Assembly: GCA_947184155.2 (NCBI GenBank)
Contig: CAMXCT020000917.1
Coordinates: 72,501 to 136,500 of the forward strand
Source: Cladocopium goreaui
Taxonomy: Eukaryota; Sar; Dinophyceae; Suessiales; Symbiodiniaceae
Direction: 5' to 3'
Length of the DNA: 64,000 nt
In this document: piece after piece, positions 22,378 to 32,189 of the stretch
Layout of the letters: each line of letters begins with the position of its first letter
Numbering within the stretch: the stretch's first letter is position 1
The notes under the pieces: model-generated
Seen by the model: only the letters and a program-made list of their open reading frames with translations
Told to the model about the DNA's origin: nothing
Database searches by the model: none
Program-made: the position numbers and the translations under genes

Positions 22378-22500
22378 CTGCTTGGTGGTGCAATAACCAT
22401 CTTGAAAAATGATGGAGTTCGTCAATGGGGTTGGGATGACATCCCATAGATGCCATAGATCATGGAAAATAATCCATTCATGTTTGAAACCACCAACCAG
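22378..22500. mobile_element. MITE family B copy behaving like an exact intron
   Basis: Ends are CTGCTTGGTGG and CCACCAACCAG, with a perfect 5-bp target duplication ATAAT (22373-22377 and 22501-22505). On the minus strand it gives TATCTG^GTTGGTGG ... CCAAGCAG^ATTATG, a 120-bp GT-AG intron (22378-22497). Sequence on both sides is coding-like. This is the best introner candidate in the window. Confidence 0.75.
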
Positions 22501-22661
22501 ATAATTCTCCAGCCCGCCCTTGGTGTAGACCAACAGCATCCCAGGGGATCCACGCCGCAAATCTCAGGGATTCTCAGGGTCCCCACGCGCAAGACCCAGT
22601 GGTAGGTCATCCAGTAGTACCGGGCCCAGGGCAATGCGATGCAAATGCATCAGTGTCAAAC
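22498..22661 (-). CDS. RsuA-family pseudouridine synthase, C-terminal exon
   Basis: The frame LTLMHLHRIALGPVLLDDL followed by PLGLAR matches the conserved C-terminal stretch of RsuA/RluB enzymes (hydrophobic-x-L-x-R-I/V-x-[IL]-G-[PD]-[VI]-x-L-x-x-L-P-x-G). The acceptor is AAACGCAG. A TGA lies in frame at 22564-22566, yet the same frame continues coding-like (GSPGMLLVYTKGGLENYL) up to the MITE donor at 22497. The protein may end at the TGA (GLARGDPENP), the TGA may be a recent nonsense change, or it may be skipped. A GTGGGG donor at 22586 is a further possibility. The family is sure; the exact end is not. Confidence 0.7.
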
Positions 22662-22952
22662 CTGCGTTTTCACATGCAGCAACTGATCTAGCTGTTAAGT
22701 CTCTGAAAAGTGTAGCTGGAGTTGTTTTTTGTGAAAGATTTGCAAAGGATGCCTTCTTGAATATCTTGGCAGCCAAACAAAAACAGCTCACAGTGCCAAA
22801 TCAAAACTCTGGGCTGTGTACATGTTTGTACGGTGTAGAGTACAACAGAGACAGCACGTGAAAAAAAAACTACAGTTCAGTCGTGCACTTTCAAATTCCC
22901 TCTGCAGCTTTTATCAGCAGTTTCTCCCGGCTGTTCAGTACTGTGATCCAAA

Positions 22953-23068
22953 TACCATCTGGTAATTTAACATAGCTATTGAAAATGGCCCAGTCGAAAT
23001 AGTTTATTTACCCATTAAAAATGGTGGATCTTTCCAGTTCGTTATGTAAACGTAGAAACCAGAGGGTA
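22953..23068. mobile_element. MITE family A copy inside the pseudouridine synthase intron
   Basis: Ends are TACCATCTGGTAATTTAAC and AAACCAGAGGGTA. Confidence 0.85.
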
Positions 23069-23363
23069 TATGAAATCAACCACATCTTTGCTGGTGAACA
23101 TAGCAACATCCCTGCAAAATCAATCAATCAACTTCCAACCACTAAAGCCCTTGGACACGTCATGGGCTGAAAGTGTACCTAAAAATGGCACCCTGTTCAC
23201 AGAGGTTGCAGATGCTCATTACTCCGGAAAATTTTGACAGATTTGATATGCAAATCCATGTGTTCTCCCCAAGACAGTGATCTACATGTGATTTTCCGTG
23301 TCAATTGACTGTAGGGTATTTAGAGCTAAATGGGGCTCTTACCCATTGACTAGCTGGTAGGCT

Positions 23364-26300
23364 AAACTACCTCCCAAAAGTTGACTTTGCCTGATAGGCC
23401 AATCATTCTGCTGACCCTTTGGGAAGGCAGTCAAGGTCTGCAAAATCCAGTCAAGAATCCGCTAAGAAAAATCTGTCACCGTCATTCAACTCAAAGTCAA
23501 GAAAGGTGCTCTGCATATCACTGCATATAAATTCATAGCACGCAAGATATCAGAGGGCTCCAGGGTAGACAGCACGTGAAAAATAGCACTGTCTATCAGA
23601 CATGCTCCTCACAGTTTAGTCGTGCACTTTCAAATTCCCAATGCAGCACAATCACAAACTGCACTTGGACTCAACAAGTGCAATATCTGAGCATACACTG
23701 CATACCAATCAAACGTATTCAAACTACCTCCCAAACGTTGACTTTGCCTGATGGGCCAATCATTCTGCTGACCCTTTGACAAGACAGTCAAAGGTCTGCA
23801 AAATCCAGTCAAGAATCCGCTAAGAAAAATCTGTCAACGTCATTAAACTCAACGTCAAGAAAGGTGCTCTGCACATCACTGTATAAGTTCATAGTACGCA
23901 AGATATCAGAGGGCTCCAGGGTAGACAGCACGTGAAAAAGAGCACTGTCTATCAGACATGCTCCTCACAGTTCAGTCGTGCACTTTCAAATTCCCAGTGC
24001 AGCACAATCACAAACTGCACTTGGACTCAACAAGTGCAATATCTGAGCATACACTGCATACCAATCAAACGTATTCAAACTACCTCCCAAACGTTGACTT
24101 TGCCTGATGGGCCAATCATTCTGCTGACCCTTTGACAAGGCAGTCAGAGGTCTGCAAAATCCGGTCAAGAATACGTTAAGAAGAATCTATCAATGTCATT
24201 CAACGTCAAGAAAGGTGCTCTGCACATCACTGCATATAAATTCATAGCACGCAAGATATCAGAGGGCTCCAGGGTAGACAGCAAGTGAAAAATAGCACTG
24301 TCTATCAGACATGCTCCTCACAGTTCAGTCGTGCACTTTCAAATTCCCAGTGCAGCACAATCACAAACTGCACTTGGACTCAACAAGTGCAATATCTGAG
24401 CATACACTGCATACCAATCAAACGTATTCAAACTACCTCCCAAACGTTGACTTTGCCTGATGGGCCAATCATTCTGCTGACCCTTTGACAAGGCAGTCAA
24501 AGGTCTGCAAAATCCAGTCAAGAATCCGTTAAGAAGAATCTATCAATGTCATTCAACGTCAAGAAAGGTGCTCTGCATATCACTGCATATAAATTCATAG
24601 CACGCAAGATATCAGAGGGCTTCAGGGTAGACAGCACGTGAAAAAGAGCAGTGTCTATCAGCACATGCTCCTCACAGTTCAGTCGTGCACTTTCAAATTC
24701 CCAATGCAGCACAGTCACAAACTGCACTTGGACTCAACAAGTGCAATATCTGAGCATACACTGCATACCAATCAAACGTATTCAAACTACCTCCCAAACG
24801 TTGACTTTGCCTGATGGGCCAATCATCCTGCTGACCCTTTGACAAGGCAGTCAGAGGTCTGCAAAATCCGGTCAAGAATACGTTAAGAAGAATCTATCAA
24901 TGTCAAGAAAGGTGCTCTAGAAAGGTGCTCTGCACATCACTGTATAAATTCATAGTACGCAAGATGTCAGAGGGCTCCAGGGTAGACAGCACGTGAAAAA
25001 TAGCACTGTCTATCAGACATGCTCCTCACAGTTCAGTCGTGCACTTTCAAATTCCCAGTGCAGCACAATCACAAACTGCACTTGGACTCAACAAGTGCAA
25101 TATCTGAGCATACACTGCATACCAATCAAACGTATTCAAACTACCTCCCAAACGTTGACTTTGCCTGATGGGCCAATCATTCTGCTGACCCTTTGACAAG
25201 GCAGTCAAAGGTTTCCAAAATCCAGTCAAGAATCCGTTGAGAAGAATCTATCAATGTCATTCAACGTCAAGAAAGGTGCTCTGCATATCACTGCATATAA
25301 ATTCATAGCACGCAAGATATCAGAGGGCTCCAGGGTAGACAGCACGTGAAAAAGAGCACTGTCTATCAGACATGCTCCTCACAGTTCAGTCGTGCACTTT
25401 CAAATTCCCAGTGCAGCACAATCACAAACTGCACTTGGACTCAACAAGTGCAATATCGGAGCATACACTGCATACCAATCAAACGTATTCCAACTACCCT
25501 ACCTCCAAAATTGGGACCTTTGCCTGATGGGCCACTCAATTCTGCCTGACCCTTTGAACAAAGGCGTCGAAGGTCGCAAAATCCAGTCAAGAATCCGCTA
25601 AGAAAAATCTGTCAACGTCATTCAACTCAACGTCAAGAAAGGTGCTCTGCACATCACTGTATAAGTTCATAGTACGCAAGATATCAGAGGGCTCCAGGGT
25701 AGACAGCAAGTGAAAAATAGCACTGTCTATCAGACATGCTCCTCACAGTTCAGTCGTGCACTTTCAAATTCCCAGTGCAGCACAATCACAAACTGCACTT
25801 GGACTCAACAAGTGCAATATCTGAGCATACACTGCATACCAATCAAACGTATTCAAACTACCTCCCAAACGTTGACTTTGCCTGATGGGCCACTCATTCT
25901 GCTGACCCTTTGACAAGGCAGTCAAAGGTCTGCAAAATTCAGTCAAGAATCCGTTGAGAAGAATCTATCAATGTCATTCAATGTCAAGCAAGGTGCTCTG
26001 CATATCACTGCATATAAATTCATAGCACGCAAGATATCAGAGGGCTCCAGGGTAGACAGCACGTGAAAAAGAGCACTGTCTATCAGCACATGCTCCTCAC
26101 AGTTCAGTCGTGCACTTTCAAATTCCCAGTGCAGCACAATCACAAACTGCACTTGGACTCAACCAGTGCAATATCTGAGCATACACTGCATACCAATCAA
26201 ACGTATTCAAACTACCTCCCAAAAGTTGACTTTGCCTGATGGGCCACTCATTCTGCTGACCCTTTGACAAGGCAGTCAAAGGTCTGCAAAATCCAGTCAA

Positions 26301-27231
26301 GAATCCGCTAAGAAAAATCTGTCAACGTCATTCAACTCAACGTCAAGAAAGGTGCTCTGCACATCACTGTATAAGTTCATAGTACGCAAGATATCAGAGG
26401 GCTCCAGGGTAGACAGCACGTGAAAAATAGCACTGTCTATCAGACATGCTCCTCACAGTTCAGTCGTGCACTTTCAAATTCCCAGTGCAGCACAATCACA
26501 AACTGCACTTGGACTCAACAAGTGCAATATCTGAGCATACACTGCATACCAATCAAACGTATTCAAACTACCTCCCAAACGTTGACTTTGCCTGATGGGC
26601 CAATCATTCTGCTGACCCTTTGACAAGGCAGTCAGAGGTCTGCAAAATCCGGTCAAGAATACGTTAAGAAGAATCTATCAATGTCATTCAACGTCAAGAA
26701 AGGTGCTCTGCACATCACTGCATATAAATTCATAGCACGCAAGATATCAGAGGGCTCCAGGGTAGACAGCAAGTGAAAAATAGCACTGTCTATCAGACAT
26801 GCTCCTCACAGTTCAGTCGTGCACTTTCAAATTCCCAGTGCAGCACAATCACAAACTGCACTTGGACTCAACAAGTGCAATATCTGAGCATACACTGCAT
26901 ACCAATCAAACGTATTCAAACTACCTCCCAAACGTTGACTTTGCCTGATGGGCCAATCATTCTGCTGACCCTTTGACAAGGCAGTCAAAGGTCTGCAAAA
27001 TCCAGTCAAGAATCCGTTGAGAAGAATCTATCAATGTCATTCAACGTCAAGAAAGGTGCTCTGCATATCACTGCATATAAATTCATAGCACGCAAGATAT
27101 CAGAGGGCTTCAGGGTAGACAGCACGTGAAAAATAGCACTGTCTATCAGACATGCTCCTCACAGTTCAGTCGTGCACTTTCAAATTCCCAGTGCAGCACA
27201 ATCACAAACTGCACTTGGACTCAACAAGCGC
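23364..27231. repeat. 354-bp tandem array, about 11 copies, intronic
   Basis: The landmark GTAGACAGCA(C/A)GTGAAAAA occurs at 23565, 23921, 24274, 24627, 24982, 25335, 25699, 26052, 26409, 26762 and 27115. Spacings are 353-357 bp except one of 364, caused by small insertions near 25490-25570. Two subtypes differ upstream of the landmark (CTGTATAAGTTCATAGTACG versus CTGCATATAAATTCATAGCA). The array begins at AAACTACCTCCCAAA and stops abruptly at CAACAAGCGCAGG. A fragment of the unit (GACAGCACGTGAAAAA, then CAGTTCAGTCGTGCAC) also lies outside, at 22850-22900. Each unit holds a 67-codon plus frame and a 60-codon minus frame, both repeat by-products. On the evidence of the flanking exons the whole array lies in an intron of the pseudouridine synthase gene. 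Confidence 0.97.
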
Positions 27232-27453
27232 AGGTTTTACCCGAAGAATTCCGTGCTGGAAAGTATTGTTCAACTGCTTACTGCATGCTACTCCATGATT
27301 GGAAGAGGGGCAAAGGACCGTGAACAGCTGGTGATCTATCATAAAAGAATCTAAACTCTAAACCACCTAGCTACTAGGAGAACGCCTATATAAGCCGTAC
27401 GCAAGCGGGAGAGAATTTCGTATATGAGTGGCTCAGGTAATATTATATATATA

Positions 27454-27562
27454 TGGGTAAATTATAATATTTCACTAACCTGAATTAAGGCCATTTGGGG
27501 ATGATTTCCCTTATTAACCATGATTCCAGTGAGGTCGCAGTGAGGTCGTTATAATTTACCCA
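27454..27562. mobile_element. MITE family C copy
   Basis: TGGGTAAATTATAAT is matched by GTTATAATTTACCCA. The interior has CACTAACCTGAATTAAGG and GGGGATGATTTCCC. It is flanked by (AT)n on both sides. Confidence 0.9.
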
Positions 27563-27644
27563 TATATATATATAATACATATGTTTTCTTACCCACAAAC
27601 GCTACAGATCAACACGTTGCCCACATAAATCCAAGGAGTCCCTC

Positions 27645-27679
27645 CTGCGCGGTGCACCAAACGTCGAATTTGACGGTTC
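27645..27679 (-). CDS. RsuA-family pseudouridine synthase, RQIRR exon
   Basis: This 35-bp minus exon encodes NRQIRRLVHRA. It joins in phase to the exon at 28183 (AA + G gives Lys) to make the family motif E-G-[KR]-N-R-Q-[IV]-R-R-[LM]. It also joins in phase to the exon at 22661 (G + GT gives Gly), with the spacing expected between RRL and the HRIALGPV motif in RsuA. The acceptor is TCACTGAG. The donor must be GCAG^GAGGGA, a GA-type donor. The following intron (about 5 kb) contains the tandem array. Confidence 0.75.
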
Positions 27680-28182
27680 CTCAGTGATCAGAAAACCGGT
27701 TGTTGTCGGAAATGGGGGGATGGCAGGGGGGTTGGTCCCAAAAAATTCAGGGAGGGTTCCAAGATCTATGTTACTCTATGGTTAGCTATGGAAAATCACC
27801 ATTTCTTATACGGTAAATCATGGTAAATCATCATAAGAATCTATAAATGGTGGCGACTGTAAGTGAGATAGCTTCAGTTAGAGACGTTAACATTCACGAA
27901 GGGCTCGTCGATGTTGTCGACTAGCTCCTGATTAAGAGAATCCGATTTCTTCCCACATCGAAACATCACCCAAGCTGCGGGGAATCATCTTTATCAACCG
28001 TTTCAAATATGTCGTGCAGATTTTCCTGATATTGTATGTAGAAGATAAAAATCCAAATGAAAAATCGTGAAAACTCGCATTAACCAGAAAGTTCTGTAAA
28101 TGATCCCAAGTAGAGGTCTGTTGTTGGCTTCTTGACCAATTTTGGTTTCCCTCAACTCAACAAGGGGGCGCAGCCAGGCGAC

Positions 28183-28299
28183 TTTCCTTCGCGGATCTTG
28201 AACTCAATCAAGGAACGACGTCCCAGAAACTCTGGCCTTCCGGGATTGGCTTCGAAAAACATGGTCAATGATGGCGGCGACGAATACCATTTGGACAAG
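28183..28299 (-). CDS. RsuA-family pseudouridine synthase, IREGK exon
   Basis: This 117-bp minus exon is open for 38 codons. It includes LSKWYSSPPSLTMFFEAN, PGRPEFLGRRS and the strand LIEFKIREG. The last part matches the family pattern [LIV]-x-[LIVF]-x-[LIV]-x-E-G that precedes NRQVRR. The acceptor is ATTACCAG and the donor GGAAA^GTCGCC. The N-terminal half of the exon lies in a region that varies between family members. Confidence 0.72.
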
Positions 28300-28539
28300 C
28301 TGGTAATAACATGTACGAACATGTAATAACTAACGGTTTGCGATCTGGAACATGGAAATCATAGGCAAATCTTCAGGTTTAGCTGCTTGAGATCAAATTA
28401 CTCGAAGATCCACCTCGAATCTAAGTCCCAAAGCCTGAAATTCCCCGGGAAAAACAACGAAAGCATGTTGGATGTGGGCTTTTCAGAATTCATCCAATCA
28501 TTTGGATCCAGAAAATACATCCATACCGTCCATACCATT

Positions 28540-28657
28540 CCCATATTAGCTCACCATGGTGCTGGTATACCTACAAAACTGGGCCATTTATTAATGGGCC
28601 ATTTATGGTGGTAAAATGTGGGATTCATATTCCAGCACCATGGTGAGCATTAATGGG
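28540..28657. mobile_element. MITE family E copy
   Basis: CCCATATTAGCTCACCATGG is matched by CCATGGTGAGCATTAATGGG. Inside lies CTGGTATACC...ATATTCCAGC, again a GT/AG pair. Confidence 0.9.
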
Positions 28658-28847
28658 ATATAGATCCATTAGTCCCCCGGACCCCGGACGCCAAAATCAA
28701 GAGATCGACCACTATTCGGCAGGCTTTCTGCCAAGTGCTTGTGGCTCTTTCGGGCAGAGATTAACCGATTAACCCATCATTCGCAGCAGTATATCTATCT
28801 GCATCATTCTATATCTATATAGTGTAAGGACGAAATGAGAACATCTA

Positions 28848-28946
28848 CTGGTTGGTGGTTGAGCCACCCCTCTGAAAAAGAATTAATCGGAAGGATTATC
28901 CCAGATATGAAATGGAAAAAAAAACATGTTTGAAACCACCAAGCAG
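28848..28946. mobile_element. MITE family B copy
   Basis: Ends are CTGGTTGGTGG and CCACCAAGCAG, with a 4-bp flanking repeat TCTA. Confidence 0.85.
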
Positions 28947-28981
28947 TCTATGAAATTCTTCGAAATATCATTTCCCTCATC

Positions 28982-29038
28982 CTGAATCCTGAAACAGATC
29001 CTGCGCAGCCCAGGTTGATGCCTCTTTGGACCAGGATC
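28982..29038 (-). CDS. Probable exon of the pseudouridine synthase gene
   Basis: The minus-strand frame ILVQRGINLGCAGSVSG is phase-compatible with both neighbours if a GA donor (TTCAG^GATGAG) is used. The alternative frame SWSKEASTWAAQDLFQ is also coding-like. It falls in a non-conserved part of the protein, so homology does not help. Confidence 0.4.
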
Positions 29039-29410
29039 CTCTTGCCAGCACCGCATTAGTTGTACCTTTCTTGGAAGATGTCGTGCCGAACTTTTTTGGG
29101 CTTGTTTCAGCTGCAAAACTCAAGATTTCACACGAACAAAAGGTGGATTTCACTGGCAAATGTTGAGATTTCAAGGCAAACATGTACATGTCACCAGCAA
29201 CCATGAGGATTCGAGCTGTACTTTTTTCTGGCTGGCAATCACTACGAGCCCGCCCAGTAACACAAAAATGAGGCCAAATACTCAACAGCAGTTGGCAGTT
29301 GACAAAAACCGTAGCATCTTAATCCCAGACAAAAAGGTGAGAAAATTCTTCTTTGATTTGATTATAGACACTCTCAACGAGCGTAAAGCAAACACCATCG
29401 AAAGCCCCAC

Positions 29411-29461
29411 CCTTCGAGCCTCGGCCGGATTCGTCCACAGTTCTTCTCCAGCATTGGTGCC
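29411..29461 (-). CDS. Probable exon of the pseudouridine synthase gene
   Basis: This 51-bp exon has acceptor CCGGAAG and donor GTGGGG. One frame reads GTNAGEELWTNPAEARR. The frame in phase with the upstream exon reads APMLEKNCGRIRPRLEG. Confidence 0.45.
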
Positions 29462-29634
29462 CTTCCGGTGGTAGCGATACCTGAATTGATCGAGATGCTG
29501 CCTCTTTGAAGTGAGGACTCTAGGACCTAGGACCTAAAGGAAGATTTTGGCAGAATGATGCAAGTCGGTTCAACTGAGATTTGAGCAAAATTGGCAAACC
29601 GTACTGTACTATAACCATAACCCACAGAGTTTAC

Positions 29635-29728
29635 CCGGAGGTATACTCCGCAAATATATGCTCTGCTGCAAAGGCGGTGCGAAATTGCAAATCTATTTCT
29701 CTGGCTGTCGAAGACAGAACCGAAAGAA
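29635..29728 (-). CDS. Probable exon of the pseudouridine synthase gene
   Basis: This 94-bp exon has a clean acceptor (ACTTATAG) and a near-consensus donor (CCGG^GTAAAC). It encodes LSVLSSTAREIDLQFR followed by TAFAAEHIFAEYTSG. It is in phase with the exon at 29999-30045. Confidence 0.6.
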
Positions 29729-29998
29729 CTATAAGACTTGGGTCATATGACTGGGAATCAAAATGAATCAAACATGGCATGATTTTCCCAGTTGGAAAAA
29801 TCATCAAACATTTTTCAAACATTCCCAAAGAATCAAACATCATCAAATATAACTGAGAAAATCATAATCATCAAACATGGTTTCTTCAAATTCAATCATT
29901 AACCATTACTAATTATTAACCATGGAAATCCCTATGGAAATCCGTAATAAACATGTATAATGCTTGGAAAATTCTTCCCAGTTCGATGATTTTCCCTC

Positions 29999-30045
29999 CG
30001 CCGAGCCGCGGCTCTCGTAAGGACTTGATGCTCAGATCGTCACGG
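29999..30045 (-). CDS. Probable exon of the pseudouridine synthase gene
   Basis: This 47-bp exon encodes RDDLSIKSLREPRLG. The acceptor is CACCTAAG and the likely donor GGCG^GAGGGA (GA type). It joins in phase to the exon at 30335 (GT + C gives Val). It matches in position the segment after the EKxYxVTV strand where RsuA proteins have a charged helix. Confidence 0.6.
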
Positions 30046-30104
30046 CTTAGGTGACCACATACCTGGCTGTTTTGACCCCAAACATTTTTTGGCCTTGAGG
30101 ATCC

Positions 30105-30224
30105 ATATATGGCAGTGTGTCAAAACCTTGTACCCCTTCTGTTCACATCAAAATAGCTGGGATTTATGGATGTGAATAACCCCCTAAAAATGGTATTAAT
30201 AGGTATTGATCCATAGCCATATGG
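30105..30224. mobile_element. MITE family D copy
   Basis: ATATGGCAGTGTGTCAAAACC is matched by the region ending CCATAGCCATATGGG. The core AAAATAGCTGGGATTTATGG is shared with copies at 31.8, 50.5, 50.8 and 58.2 kb. Confidence 0.8.
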
Positions 30225-30334
30225 GCTTATGAACCATGAAGCCCCATATATATCCATTTTTGTGGCCTCTGTGTGGCTGTTTTTTTCGGCCCTTCTTGTT
30301 GGCCCCAAGCGTTTTTGGGCCAGCCACATTTCAC

Positions 30335-30403
30335 ACCGCCAGGAGCACGGTCACTTCGTAGCGTTTCTCCAGTGGGCTGGAAGTGATGGCATAGTTCAGT
30401 TCC
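30335..30403 (-). CDS. RsuA-family pseudouridine synthase, EKRYEVTV exon
   Basis: This 69-bp minus exon encodes ELNYAITSSPLEKRYEVT followed by VLLA. It matches the family segment after the catalytic loop: G-E/Q-L-x-x-x-[IL]-[TM]-[SH]-P, then E-K-x-Y-x-V-T-[VL]. The acceptor is GCCTTGCAG and the donor GGT^GTGAAA. The exon that should supply the intervening LLxTDDG was not found, so one short exon is missing from this model. Confidence 0.7.
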
Positions 30404-30593
30404 CTGCAAGGCTGGGATGTGGAGGGACCACTATGAAGATGGATCTAAAATGAGAAAATGGATAAAAAAAATGGTTACCATAGTTCCACAGTTGAATCTT
30501 AGGATAAGATCTATGATCTTGGCTCTTCATCCAAAACCCATAGGCAAAGAATCCAAGCATTGAACAGGAGTGTTTTCCAGCCATCTTTGGAAC

Positions 30594-30685
30594 CAGTGTC
30601 ATCAGGTTTCTCTAGGGACGTCTTGATGTCAAGCTCGTATGGAGCCGTTTTCTGGGGGCCTTCAATTTTGCCCCAGAGACCCTTT
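30594..30685 (-). CDS. Candidate exon, gene assignment unclear
   Basis: The minus-strand frame is strongly coding: KGLWGKIEGPQKTAPYELD followed by IKTSLEKPDDT. It has acceptor CCTCACAG and donor ACTG^GTTCCA. It lies between two pseudouridine synthase exons but its phases do not fit them with these splice sites. It may be spliced differently or belong to something else. Confidence 0.5.
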
Positions 30686-31029
30686 CTGTGAGGAAAAATC
30701 ACCCTATATACACGTGTGTATGTGTATATGTGTATATATATATGTGGGGTTTTCCATAAATGAGGGTACTCCCAAATGGATGGTTTTTGTTGAAAAAAAT
30801 CCTATTGAAATGGATGATTTATGGGTAACCGCAGTCTAGGAAACATCAGTATTTATATATATATATATATGTATGAACATGTACATTATACGTCTATATG
30901 TCTATATGTCTACATGTGTATATGTCCATGTGTGTAATGTCAACCCTGGATTAATAAACCCCGTTTACGATTGTTTTTTTTTTTGGGAGGTTACCATAAA
31001 AAAGTATCATATTGTGACTACCAATTGGA

Positions 31030-31208
31030 GGGGTACCCCCCTAATTGTCATAAACCATGGTTTAGCAAAACTAACATGTTCCATAAACTATGGAAAATCA
31101 CCATTTTCAATGGCTAAATCCACTATTTCTATTGCAATTTTCAATAGCTATGCTAGTCATAGGGTACCATTTTCAATTGCAATTTTCAATAGCTTTGTTA
31201 TAAGTACC
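31030..31208. mobile_element. Decayed family A MITE with internal duplication
   Basis: It carries CTATGGAAAATCACCATTTTC and two copies of GCAATTTTCAATAGCT. The TACCCTCTGG ends are lost. Confidence 0.6.
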
Positions 31209-31455
31209 ATAAACCATAGTTATTGGAGTTATTGGCACCAACTTAGCTATCGAACGGGGGTCTCACATTATGTTACATGTAGATGTACATGTTTTTTCAG
31301 CCCAATGATTCACCCCACGATTTCAATCTGTGCCTGTCATCTGTCATCACCTGGCTTCGTATGATCGGGGATACCCATCCCACAGATATGCATTAACGAT
31401 TTATATTAGACAGTATATATATACAGACGTTTGTATATATATATATATATACAAA

Positions 31456-31568
31456 TGGGTAAATTATATTATTTCACTAACCTGAATTAAAACCATTTCG
31501 GGATGTTTTCCCATATAAAAACCATGATTCCAGGGTTCGGTCGCGTGAGGTCGAACCCAATTCACCCA
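31456..31568. mobile_element. MITE family C copy
   Basis: TGGGTAAATTATATTATTTC through AACCCAATTCACCCA, with the internal CACTAACCTGAATTAA module. Confidence 0.85.
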
Positions 31569-31838
31569 GATATATACACATACGCTTTTATAGCATAGTA
31601 ATTTAGGTCAATCCACATATGGTCAAAACATGTCAAAACTATCTGCGCCACCTGGCCACAATCGAATAGACTGTCAGCTGATCAACCACGCAGCAAGACA
31701 TCTTTTACTTTTGGCTGGTTTTTTAAACAAATAGTCAAATAGTCCAACCTTTTTTGAAACAAAACTAACATACAAAAGTAAGTTCAAGCTGTGGCTGTCC
31801 TGGTATAGGAATTCACTCCCTAATCCAGAGACCCCGCT

Positions 31839-31941
31839 TGGCAGTGCGTCAAAACCCTGGGACCTAGTGAACCCCAAAATAGCTGGTAAATGGATGTTCA
31901 TCCCACTAAAAATGTATCTATAGGTATTGATCCATACCCAT
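31839..31941. mobile_element. MITE family D copy
   Basis: GGCAGTGCGTCAAAACCCTGG through GATCCATACCCA, with AACCCCAAAATAGCTGGTAA inside. Confidence 0.8.
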
Positions 31942-32013
31942 TTTTGGAAAAAAAAATCGCACAGCTTTGGACTCTCCCCATCGCTACACCATGCTGCCGT
32001 GTTGCGATTAATC

Positions 32014-32076
32014 CCGTGGTCTCCTTATCCAGGCGTCCCACTGCACCCACCCGCTTTGGAGCGCCGGGCAAAAAGC
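32014..32076 (-). CDS. RsuA-family pseudouridine synthase, catalytic GRLD exon
   Basis: This minus exon encodes FLPGAPKRVGAVGRLDKETT and then a Gly. V-G-R-L-D-K-x-T-T-G is the diagnostic motif of the RsuA/RluB/RluE/RluF family (PseudoU_synth_2 fold), and its Asp is the catalytic residue. These enzymes isomerise a specific uridine in rRNA to pseudouridine. The acceptor is GACTGAAG. The donor is probably ACGG^GATTAA (GA type). The N-terminal S4-like domain and the N-K-P-x-G segment should be encoded upstream (higher coordinates), but I could not find them. The retrotransposon at 33570-41726 may lie in the intervening intron. An organelle-targeted or nucleolar product is equally possible. Confidence 0.75.
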
Positions 32077-32189
32077 CTTCAGTCGTGGGGGACGTGGATC
32101 CCCCAAACCAAGGACATTTATTGGGGATATATATATATATGTATATCAAAGGAAGTTGGGAAGCAATCTTCCGAGTTCCGAACAAATAG

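Noticed and set aside
22634..22861. 75-codon plus-strand ORF
   Set aside because: Its start overlaps the conserved C-terminal exon of the pseudouridine synthase on the other strand, and the rest lies in its intron.
23364..27231. Possible CRISPR-like array
   Set aside because: The period is 354 bp with no unique spacers, and the sequence is eukaryotic.
23576..27323. Repeated 67-codon plus and 60-codon minus ORFs
   Set aside because: They recur once per 354-bp unit with the same noise as the DNA. Substitutions do not avoid amino-acid changes, and the frame is broken in some units.
31320..31345. Minus-strand VMTDDR as the missing LLxTDDG exon of the pseudouridine synthase
   Set aside because: No acceptor gives a phase compatible with the GRLD exon; every option runs into TGA.
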